From: Dehalococcoidales bacterium
GTDB taxonomy: Bacteria > Chloroflexota > Dehalococcoidia > Dehalococcoidales > UBA5760
NCBI GenBank assembly: GCA_028710655.1
Contig: JAQTTS010000066.1
Coordinates: 1-9,199 of the forward strand
DNA: 9,199 nucleotides
Direction of reading: 5' to 3'
A program made the position numbers and the translations under genes. This document shows positions 3,445 to 9,199 of the stretch, one piece after another (position 1 is the first letter of the stretch; each line of letters starts with the position of its first letter). A model generated the notes under the pieces. The model saw only the letters and a program-made list of their open reading frames with translations, had not been told where the DNA came from and searched no databases.

Positions 3445-5446
3445 AATTGACACCTGGGAACTGGATGAGCCATTCCGTGAGCTCACACTCTCTGAAATAA
3501 AGGAGCAGCTCGTAGTGGAGTCTGGCTTCCGCCCGAGTATCGTGGAGCGTGGACTCAAGCGCATCGATGACGTGGTTGCTGCCGGTGCGGATAGGTGGAC
3601 TTTATCCGGTCGTCCTGAACTCGGCGACAACTTTCCCATCTACACAGTGAGCCTAAATGACGGCTCCTATTCCTGCACCTGCTACTCCCATGCCTGGGGT
3701 GGGAGCCGCGAGCGACGGCTATGCTCTCACGCTATTGCGGTTATTGCCGCTCGGCGCTTGAACCGTGTGCAGGTCAAACAAACAAGCCAGCGAATTGAGA
3801 TAACACCGGCAAGCCTTGGACTTCCTGCCAAATTCACCGAGTTTCGACCGGCCCAACTGCAAGCGCTGGAGCGCATAAAGAACAGCAAGAAGCGGTTTAT
3901 CCTGCTGCAGGCGCCAACCGGGTCAGGCAAGTCACTTATTGTAGCAGCTACGCAGCGGTCTCTTCGGACTCGATGCCTGTATACATGTTCCACCAAACAG
4001 CTGCAAGCCCAGTTTGTCGGTGATTTCGCCTATGACCTGGAAGGCAAAGAGTACGCCGTTGAACTCAAGGGTCGGGCCAACTACCCTACTATACGATACG
4101 GACATCTTTTTCCCAATATAAACGCCTCGATGTGCACCAGTAAAAAAGAGACTCACTGCCGGTGGTGCTGCGACGGCAACTGCAATCCGGACGGTATCAC
4201 CAACGCTAATAGCGAAGAGATTTGCTTCGCTAAGCTGGATTGCCCATACCGTGTGCAGAAGGCAAAGGCGGTAGGTGCCGAACTGGCAGTGGTCAATACT
4301 GCTCTGTTTCTAAACGAAGCCAACTTCGTCGGGCAGTTCAGCGGATGGCCGTGGCTGGTGCTGGACGAGGCTGACCTGCTTGAGTCATCCCTGATGAACT
4401 TCGTTGAGGTGAATATCACCCGGCGTTGGATTGAAAGGCTCGGCCTTCAACCGCCAGCACGCAAGACAGTGCAGGAGGCTTGGGTGGAATGGGCAAATGA
4501 CGTGGCCCTGCCGGCGGTCAATTCAGAACTGGAAAGGCTTAATCAAAGCTATGGAGTTGAAGACACGAAACGAGAACGGGAACTTGAGCGCATGAAGGGC
4601 AAGCTCGATTTCTTTCTTCGCGAGGTAACCGATACCGACAACAGGTGGGTATTCTTCCCTGAAGAGGAACGATGGACATTCAAACCGGTGTTTGTGTCCC
4701 GCTATGCCGATCAGCACCTGTGGAAGCATGCCGATCGTTTCATTCTCATGTCTGCCACGATCATCAGCCCCGACGAGATGGCAGGCTCTCTTGGGATTCC
4801 TCGGGAAGAGATTGATTTTATTGATTTGCCCTCCACGTTCCCTGCGAAAAATCGTCCCGTCTACTATCTTCCCGCAGCGAGCCTGACCAAGAAGAATGAG
4901 AACGTCGAACGCCCGAAGGCCATAGCAGCCCTCGACACGATTCTTGACAACCACCCGCACGACAAGGTGCTGGTGCACACCGTTAGCTATGGCTTTTCCC
5001 GGCAGACAGTGGTGACGAGCCGTCACCGAGCTCGCATGCTGACCTACGACCAAGCGAAGGACCGTGAATCAAAGCTGCAGGAATTCAAGCAAGCACCCAA
5101 CGGAACTGTTCTCGTTGCTTCCAGTATGGACAGGGGCGTGGATTTGCCTGGAGATCTGTGCAGAGTAGTGGTAGTGATGAAGATACCATTCCTCAACCTC
5201 GGTGACAAGCAGATCTCCACCCGGCTCTATTCCGGCAAGAAGGCAGGCCAGCTGTGGTACACGGTCAGCGCAATTCGTACCCTCATCCAGATGTGCGGGC
5301 GAGGCATTAGAAGTGCCGAAGACCAGTGCGACATTTACATCTTAGATGCTCAGTTCGAGCGGCTTTACCGTGACAAGTACCTGTTTCCCCAGTGGTGGCG
5401 AGACGCACTGAGGATGTCGGCAAAAGGAGGTGGAGCCGTGAAGTGA
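3428..5446 (+). CDS. SWIM zinc finger fused to XPD/DinG-type Fe-S DNA helicase
   Basis: A 672-residue superfamily 2 helicase, expected to unwind DNA 5' to 3' using ATP. In order: a DTWELD motif (8-13); a SWIM zinc finger with Cys83-x-Cys85 and Cys99-x-His101; then the helicase core from about 135. Core motifs: FRPAQLQAL (139-147); Walker A APTGSGKS (162-169); cysteines 236, 244, 247, 248, 252, 266 and 272 between motifs Ia and II, matching the place of the XPD/DinG 4Fe-4S cluster and ending in CPYRV; Walker B DEAD (313-316) where DEAH is usual; MSAT (441-444); MDRGVDLPG (568-576); and motif VI QMCGRGIRSAED (621-632). The SWIM-helicase fusion is not the usual DinG plan. GTG 3428 is chosen for its AGGAGG. 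The neighbours are nucleases and a RecA-like ATPase, so a role in the element's replication or recombination is inferred. Confidence 0.9.
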   Translation: MKSSVEIDTWELDEPFRELTLSEIKEQLVVESGFRPSIVERGLKRIDDVVAAGADRWTLSGRPELGDNFPIYTVSLNDGSYSCTCYSHAWGGSRERRLCSHAIAVIAARRLNRVQVKQTSQRIEITPASLGLPAKFTEFRPAQLQALERIKNSKKRFILLQAPTGSGKSLIVAATQRSLRTRCLYTCSTKQLQAQFVGDFAYDLEGKEYAVELKGRANYPTIRYGHLFPNINASMCTSKKETHCRWCCDGNCNPDGITNANSEEICFAKLDCPYRVQKAKAVGAELAVVNTALFLNEANFVGQFSGWPWLVLDEADLLESSLMNFVEVNITRRWIERLGLQPPARKTVQEAWVEWANDVALPAVNSELERLNQSYGVEDTKRERELERMKGKLDFFLREVTDTDNRWVFFPEEERWTFKPVFVSRYADQHLWKHADRFILMSATIISPDEMAGSLGIPREEIDFIDLPSTFPAKNRPVYYLPAASLTKKNENVERPKAIAALDTILDNHPHDKVLVHTVSYGFSRQTVVTSRHRARMLTYDQAKDRESKLQEFKQAPNGTVLVASSMDRGVDLPGDLCRVVVVMKIPFLNLGDKQISTRLYSGKKAGQLWYTVSAIRTLIQMCGRGIRSAEDQCDIYILDAQFERLYRDKYLFPQWWRDALRMSAKGGGAVK

Positions 5447-5501
5447 TTGTCCGGTCATAGCGGGAATTCATATACGAGAAATCTATAGGAGGTTTTTTCA
5501 A

Positions 5502-6188
5502 ATGGCAGATCAACAAGTTAAAGACACATGGGACCTGGATTCGGGTTTACCGGATGATTTTGACTTCCACATCACGGGCGCTTCTTTCGGCTACCGGCAG
5601 GAGTACATGGATGGCGAGGTGCCACTGTTGATATGGGAGGGTGAGAGCCCAGATGAGGATGTTGAAAGCATTATCTGGCCCTGTGGCCAGGGTTGGGAAG
5701 TGGTGAAGGGAGGTGCCGAGGTTCAGCACCCCAAGCGCAACCGGTTTGTGAAGACCAGCATGATGGGCAAGCTCATCAGCCGGGTGGTCAGTGAACTCGG
5801 GGTGGATATGCGTAACCGAGGACCGGCAACAAAAGCTGACGTCTGGAAGGGACTGGGCTTCCACTTAAAGCGTGAGGAGATCGAGTACGGGTCAGGCATT
5901 CTGGAAGACCGGGGTGGCAAGACCACTCACCTCATGCCAGTGGCGGTACTGGATAAGGCGACCAAGGCGAAGGCGAAACCTACTGCGGAAACCCCGGAGA
6001 CAAAGGCCGAGAAGCCCTCAAATGAACTCACCATGAAGAAGCTGGCAGCTCTGGCTACCAAGCTCAGCCGTGAGGAATGGCAGAAGAAGGCGATGGATAT
6101 GCCCGAGGTTGTCGAAAACGATGAGCTGCTCGGTCGAGTCTTGGACGACTCCGAGGAGGGTCTGTACCATGAGCTAAAAAACAAATGA
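5502..6188 (+). CDS. Unknown 228-residue protein with WDLD motif, possible ssDNA-binding or recombination partner
   Basis: The start has AGGAGG nine bases upstream (5487-5492). The product carries DTWDLD at residues 8-13, aligned exactly with the helicase's motif. Residues 20-150 look like a compact mixed domain rich in strands and aromatics (ITGASFGYRQEYMDGEVPLL, IIWPCGQGWEVVKGG), followed by FVKTSMMGKLISRVVSELG and a GPATKADVWKGL stretch. A disordered Ala/Lys/Pro/Thr/Glu linker spans about 151-175, and a helical acidic C-terminal domain covers 176-228. I do not recognise the family. Fold pattern, linker and position between a helicase and a nuclease would suit a phage-type ssDNA-binding or annealing partner, but this is inference only. 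It is separated from the helicase by 55 bp with no clear terminator, and followed by a hairpin at 6199-6233. Confidence 0.65.
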   Translation: MADQQVKDTWDLDSGLPDDFDFHITGASFGYRQEYMDGEVPLLIWEGESPDEDVESIIWPCGQGWEVVKGGAEVQHPKRNRFVKTSMMGKLISRVVSELGVDMRNRGPATKADVWKGLGFHLKREEIEYGSGILEDRGGKTTHLMPVAVLDKATKAKAKPTAETPETKAEKPSNELTMKKLAALATKLSREEWQKKAMDMPEVVENDELLGRVLDDSEEGLYHELKNK

Positions 6189-6198
6189 CTTGCACACA

Positions 6199-6233
6199 GG
6201 CGGGGTACCAAGTGAACAGCTTTGTACCCCGCC
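6199..6233 (+). promoter_or_regulatory. GC-rich hairpin before the Cas4-like gene
   Basis: Perfect 10-bp arms GGCGGGGTAC (6199-6208) and GTACCCCGCC (6224-6233) with a 15-base loop, the only strong hairpin in the operon's intergenic gaps. No T-run follows; the next bases are the AAAGGAG ribosome site of the nuclease gene. Possibly an mRNA processing or stability element, or a leaky terminator. Confidence 0.55.
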
Positions 6234-6246
6234 TGAAAGGAGAACC

Positions 6247-7131
6247 ATGTACCGCATTTCTAGTCTCGGAACCTGTCCACGGGCGCTTTCTGCGGCTCGG
6301 CTCGGTCACGAACCGCTTCCTGAGCCGGAGTTCTTGAAGCTGGCTGCTAGGGAAGGTGAACGGCACGAGCAGTGGGTCGTCAAAGACCTTGAGTCGGAGG
6401 GCTGGAAGATAACCGACCGCCAGCGTGAGGTGAAGCTGAGCTATCCTGCTTTTGAGCTTATCGGGCATGTGGACGGCTTCGCTAGACGTAACGGTGAGCA
6501 GCGGCTACTTGAGATAAAGAGCATGTCCCGATTCCGATTCGCCTCGTTCACTAGTGCCGGTTTCACCCGATTTCGCGAGTATGCTTTTCAGATTACCACC
6601 TATCACCGAGCGGTGAATCTGCCCATTCTCTATGTGGTTAAAGACCGGGACTCGGGAAAGCGGATGAATCTTGAACTGGATACGCCCCCACTGGAGTGGG
6701 AGCAGGTATACGAGGCAGTCTTAGGGGTTGAGATAGCGGTGCGCAAGAAGCAGCTCTGCCCGGTACAGATGACTGATGATTTCACCTGCAGGATATGTCG
6801 CTTTCGCTACCTGTGCCAGGAAGAAGAGAAAGCACCGGTGTCCCTGTCCACTGATGTCTTGCGGGCAGCCGGACTAAGACGACGAGCGATGGAGCTCGAA
6901 ACGGAAGCAAAGGAATTGCGGGCAGAAGCGGACCCTATTCTCCTTACTGCTGCCAGGGAGAGGGGTAAGCTCACGATTGATGAACTGGCTATTAGCTATG
7001 TTCCCGCCGGTGAGAGTGTCTCTTATCCGGTAACTGAACTGAGGAAGTTTGTGCCTACTGATGTACTGGAGAAGGTAAAGACGGTCAAGGCGCGTGCGGA
7101 ATACATCCGTGTTGAGGATTTGAGAGCGTAA
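6247..7131 (+). CDS. Cas4/RecB-like PD-(D/E)XK exonuclease with Fe-S cysteines
   Basis: A 294-residue nuclease. Catalytic residues: His40 (GERHE), Asp76 in GHVDG, Glu89-x-Lys91 in LLEIKS, and Gln115 in QITTYH, the Q-x3-Y motif of the RecB/Cas4 clan. Four cysteines fit a 4Fe-4S cluster: Cys10 near the N-terminus (GTCPRA) and Cys181-x2-Cys184-x5-Cys190 (CRICRFRYLC). This split pattern is the Cas4/AddB signature. After residue 200 there is an extension with a coiled coil (ELETEAKELRAEA) and a small domain to the end, longer than a typical 200-residue Cas4. ATG 6247 is preferred over an in-frame TTG at 6190, because AAAGGAG precedes it, a hairpin occupies the interval, and conserved Cys10 follows at family-typical distance. 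No cas1/cas2 or repeat array is nearby, so a phage-type recombination exonuclease is more likely than a CRISPR adaptation protein. Confidence 0.85.
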   Translation: MYRISSLGTCPRALSAARLGHEPLPEPEFLKLAAREGERHEQWVVKDLESEGWKITDRQREVKLSYPAFELIGHVDGFARRNGEQRLLEIKSMSRFRFASFTSAGFTRFREYAFQITTYHRAVNLPILYVVKDRDSGKRMNLELDTPPLEWEQVYEAVLGVEIAVRKKQLCPVQMTDDFTCRICRFRYLCQEEEKAPVSLSTDVLRAAGLRRRAMELETEAKELRAEADPILLTAARERGKLTIDELAISYVPAGESVSYPVTELRKFVPTDVLEKVKTVKARAEYIRVEDLRA

Positions 7132-7135
7132 GAAC

Positions 7136-7342
7136 ATGGCAAGGAAAAAAGACACGGTCAATCCAAGGCAGTCCATACAGATGAGGATAATAGCTACCTA
7201 TGGTGAGGAAGCGCTGAAGAAAGCCAGAGAAAGGCTGTGTAATTGTTGCCTACAAGAACAGTCGTGCCTGCTGCTGCCATTGTGCCTGGACGGGAGTGAT
7301 TGCCCGTATTTTCGGAAATCGGAGGTGAATAGCGATGCGTGA
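7136..7342 (+). CDS. Small cysteine-rich protein, probable metal binder
   Basis: A 68-residue protein with a basic N-terminal half (MARKKDTVNPRQ, then a helix EEALKKARERL) and a cysteine-rich C-terminal half: Cys35, 37, 38, 44, 50 and 56. The last four are evenly six residues apart, ending DGSDCPYFRK. Metal binding (zinc or Fe-S) is likely from the cysteine density; the function is unknown. It starts five bases after the nuclease stop with only a weak ribosome site, and its end overlaps the start of the P-loop ATPase by 8 bp, so it is translated within the same operon. Small CPYF-type cysteine proteins seem common in phage-like operons, but I cannot name a family. Confidence 0.65.
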   Translation: MARKKDTVNPRQSIQMRIIATYGEEALKKARERLCNCCLQEQSCLLLPLCLDGSDCPYFRKSEVNSDA

Positions 7343-8069
7343 AAGAATACTGGTCATGGGAGGGCCTGGCTCCGGCAAAACGTATGGCTGGCTCAGGCTA
7401 GCCAACCACTTTAAGAGTTCAACCGTGTACGTGATTGACTCGGAAATTGGTGCGGAGCGCTCGCTCAAAGAGTTTCCCCAGCTGACAAACGTCCGCGTCT
7501 ACTCTGTGGTCGACTGGCCTGAATATCGAGATGCCCAGAAGAAGGTCGCCGACCTGTGCAAAGAGAACGATTGGGTGGTCATCGATATGGTGGATAAGGC
7601 CTGGTCCGCTGTGCAGAAGTACTACATCGGCGAAATCTTCGACCAGGACATGGGCGAGTATTTTCTTGAGGCCCGTAAGAAGATCAAGAAAGACGCTAAG
7701 AGTCTGTTCGCGGGAAGGGATGCAGCACTCAAAGGATGGACGGATTGGCCCGTGGTGAATCGACTATACGAAGACTTTATCTTCTCCCTGGTTTACCGAG
7801 TTCCGGCGCACCTGTACATGGCTACAGCGGGTCAGGCGGTTTCAGATGACGATGCCCAGGATATCAGGGACTTATACGGCCCTCATGGTATACGGCCGTC
7901 CGGGCAGAAGCAGCTTGCTTATCAGCCGGACACGGTTTTTCTGCTGACATACCGTAAAGACGGCCATTTTATTACCACGGTGAAGGACCGAGGCGGGCGC
8001 CGGTACTTTGACCATCAGAAGCTCATCAACTTCCCGATTCAGTACGGAAAGGTGGCGGGCTGGCTATGA
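7335..8069 (+). CDS. P-loop ATPase, RecA-like/AAA_24 (Sak4-type) recombination protein
   Basis: A 244-residue ATPase. Walker A is GGPGSGKT at residues 9-16, and Walker B is the hydrophobic strand WVVIDMVD at 80-87 with Asp84. A second conserved strand, HLYMATAG (159-166), sits where the sensor/motif-III strand of RecA-like folds lies. The end PDTVFLLTYRKDG...TTVKDRGGRRYF (198-224) follows the pattern of phage AAA_24 proteins. Such phage proteins include Sak4, a distant RecA relative that promotes strand annealing with a cognate ssDNA-binding protein. An assignment to Sak4 itself is plausible but not proven by eye. ATG 7335 has GGAGGTG seven bases upstream. The gene overlaps the preceding and the following gene (ATGA at 8066-8069), so its product is probably made in step with the ERCC4 nuclease. 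Confidence 0.8.
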   Translation: MRERILVMGGPGSGKTYGWLRLANHFKSSTVYVIDSEIGAERSLKEFPQLTNVRVYSVVDWPEYRDAQKKVADLCKENDWVVIDMVDKAWSAVQKYYIGEIFDQDMGEYFLEARKKIKKDAKSLFAGRDAALKGWTDWPVVNRLYEDFIFSLVYRVPAHLYMATAGQAVSDDDAQDIRDLYGPHGIRPSGQKQLAYQPDTVFLLTYRKDGHFITTVKDRGGRRYFDHQKLINFPIQYGKVAGWL

Positions 8070-8737
8070 TACTCGTTTCGCCGACCGACCGCCACCTACT
8101 CTCCTTGCTGGGAGACAGGGCTATGTCCCACTCCCTGCCGGAACAGCACGGGGCTGATGTTCTGGCGGTGGTTTCCGGTCGCGGCAAGCTGGCGATTCAG
8201 CGGAAAGCGTTTCCGGACGACTTATTGGCCTCGATTGATGACGGACGTCTCGCCCGGGAGCTGGCGATGCTGGCTAGAACGGAATACCCTGTGCTAATCG
8301 TGGAGGGCCGGCCACAGTGGACGGCGGACGGGCACCTCATGGCTTCGTGGGCAAGCCGGTGGACACGGCAGCAGCTTCGTAATCTCCTACGCTCCGTCTG
8401 GCTGATCCATGGAGTGATGGTTGAGCATACGGATGATATTAACGATACGGCTACAGCCGTACTTGAACTTGAAAACTGGTTTGGAAAGAAGGTTCATAGG
8501 AGCCTGCTTACTCGACCTAAGCACACCGTACGCGATACCTGGGGAAAAAGCAGCCAGGAAGACATTGCCAGGTTTTTGCTCCAAGGATTCCCGGGCATCG
8601 GCACTATGCTGGCTGAGGCAATTCTAGAGAGGTTCGGGAAGGCGCCTCTGTCCTGGAGCTGCTCCTTCGAAGAGCTGAAGTCGGTTCCAGGTATCGGCGA
8701 GAGGAGGTCGAAGGCGCTATGGGAACTATTGCAATGA
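8066..8737 (+). CDS. ERCC4 (XPF/MUS81-type) structure-specific nuclease with HhH motifs
   Basis: A 223-residue protein expected to cut branched DNA. Residues 1-110 follow the ERCC4 nuclease layout: GADVLAVVSGRGKLAIQRK (29-47), then FPDDLLASIDDGRLARELAML (49-69) and the strand PVLIVEGRP (75-83). The canonical core motif is ERKxxxD; here it reads QRKAFPDD, with Gln45 in place of the glutamate while Arg46, Lys47 and Asp51/52 are kept. The C-terminus has tandem helix-hairpin-helix motifs, FPGIGTMLAEAIL (175-187) and VPGIGERRSKAL (207-218), which bind the DNA backbone in XPF/MUS81 proteins. There is no helicase domain, as in phage and bacterial single-domain versions. The ATG overlaps the ATPase stop (ATGA), and its own stop overlaps the next start. 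The Gln may be usual for mobile-element ERCC4 proteins or may reduce activity. Confidence 0.88.
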   Translation: MILVSPTDRHLLSLLGDRAMSHSLPEQHGADVLAVVSGRGKLAIQRKAFPDDLLASIDDGRLARELAMLARTEYPVLIVEGRPQWTADGHLMASWASRWTRQQLRNLLRSVWLIHGVMVEHTDDINDTATAVLELENWFGKKVHRSLLTRPKHTVRDTWGKSSQEDIARFLLQGFPGIGTMLAEAILERFGKAPLSWSCSFEELKSVPGIGERRSKALWELLQ

Positions 8738-9199
8738 CTGGGGAAACATTAATTCAGGAAGCTGAAAAATTGCTTGCGACCGCTAGGAAGCTTCACGAAC
8801 GGGCATCCGATACTGGTAATGAGGCTCTTGAAAAAGCTTATCGGCGTAAGATTCTCTACTACATGGAAAAGGCTGTGGCACTCGAAAAGGTGGCCCCAGT
8901 TTATATCAAGCGATTACGTGATGAGTCTCTGGAGAAGATGCGTTTCCTGGAGCGCAAGATGGAACTCATGGAGAAGGTGTGGCATGAGCGGCTCTATGAA
9001 CAGTATGTTGAGGCCCTGGTGCAGTATGAGCTTGCGTATGATCAGGCGGTTGCTCTTGGCTGGGATCCGCCCCGTGAACCTCTACGCGAAGCCAAGTACG
9101 CCTGTTATAAAGATAGCGGTCTTTGCCGACTCGCCCAGAATCAGTCTCTATCGGCTTGTGTCTATAACCCTGAATTCTGCCGCTGGAGGGTAAGAAACT
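8734..9199 (+). CDS. Coiled-coil protein with four-cysteine C-terminal region, cut by right edge
   Basis: Open from ATG 8734 to the window end (155 codons visible). The ATG overlaps the ERCC4 stop as ATGA, so this frame is translationally coupled; a longer-looking frame starting at 8774 in another phase is its shadow. Residues 1-100 are almost entirely helical and charged, with heptad-like stretches (TLIQEAEKLLATARKL, SLEKMRFLERKMELMEKV), suggesting a dimeric coiled coil. After about residue 115 the pattern changes, with GWDPPREPLREAKY and then cysteines spaced C-x6-C-x10-C-x6-C, a symmetric arrangement typical of a zinc-binding knuckle. No enzyme motif is visible and I do not recognise the family. 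Position at the end of the DNA-processing operon suggests an accessory DNA-binding or scaffold protein. Confidence 0.7.
   Translation, partial: MTGETLIQEAEKLLATARKLHERASDTGNEALEKAYRRKILYYMEKAVALEKVAPVYIKRLRDESLEKMRFLERKMELMEKVWHERLYEQYVEALVQYELAYDQAVALGWDPPREPLREAKYACYKDSGLCRLAQNQSLSACVYNPEFCRWRVRN

Noticed and set aside
5011..5027. GGTGACG/CGTCACC hairpin with 3-base loop
   Set aside because: It lies inside conserved helicase coding sequence with no regulatory context; chance and codon usage suffice.
4523..5053. 176-codon minus-strand frame
   Set aside because: It lies wholly inside the helicase core on the opposite strand, lacks a recognisable domain, and the helicase frame contains all conserved motifs there.
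6190..6246. TTG-initiated 19-residue extension of the Cas4-like nuclease
   Set aside because: The interval is filled by a hairpin, has no ribosome site for the TTG, and ATG 6247 has a clear AAAGGAG and begins at the expected distance from Cys10.
3428..7131. Type IV CRISPR locus (DinG plus Cas4-like protein)
   Set aside because: No Csf1, Cas7-like, Cas5-like or Cas6-like genes and no array; helicase and nuclease are better explained as a phage-type recombination set.
8774..9193. 139-codon plus-strand frame
   Set aside because: It is the out-of-phase shadow of the coupled coiled-coil gene that starts at 8734, whose start/stop overlap and protein composition are far better.

Overview
The window is a piece of a bacterial mobile genetic element (prophage, integrative element or a degraded mix of both). 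It has about 50% G+C, canonical AGGAGG ribosome-binding sites, ATG/GTG/TTG starts and many start/stop overlaps. No rRNA, tRNA, CRISPR array or housekeeping gene is visible, so the host cannot be fixed. The gene styles would fit an anaerobic environmental lineage such as Chloroflexota or a clostridium-like Firmicute, but that is a guess.

Left arm (1 to about 1650, minus strand). A strong promoter with a built-in palindrome drives three coupled genes: a two-zinc-site putative DNA-binding protein (920-495), a 39-residue remnant of a serine recombinase (495-376), and the N-terminal part of a serine recombinase that runs off the left edge (379-1). Upstream lie very small minus-strand reading frames. 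A 46-residue and an 89-residue frame form a coupled pair; two others are doubtful and may be decayed. From about 1532 to 1731 there is mostly non-coding DNA with two inverted repeats.

Right arm (1732 to 9199, plus strand). A small sigma-70-like factor starts inside a hairpin, followed by a 104-residue unknown protein. A 244-bp non-coding stretch comes next, with an 8-bp-phased GAAGTC repeat array and several nested inverted repeats. After it comes a tight operon: a putative ribbon-helix-helix protein, a SWIM zinc finger fused to an XPD/DinG-type iron-sulfur helicase, an unknown 228-residue protein, a Cas4/RecB-like iron-sulfur nuclease, a cysteine-rich small protein, a RecA-like/AAA P-loop ATPase, an ERCC4 (XPF-type) nuclease with helix-hairpin-helix motifs, and a coiled-coil protein with a four-cysteine tail, cut by the right edge.

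Interpretation. The right arm looks like the element's own DNA-processing module (helicase, two nucleases, recombinase-like ATPase and possible ssDNA-binding partner), with its own sigma factor and a DNA-binding regulator next to the repeat array. The recombinase arm would integrate or excise the element. The most unexpected signal is a six-residue N-terminal motif, D-[ST]-W-[ED]-L-D, shared by three successive and otherwise unrelated proteins (the RHH-like protein, the helicase and the 228-residue protein). It suggests that they dock onto one common partner.
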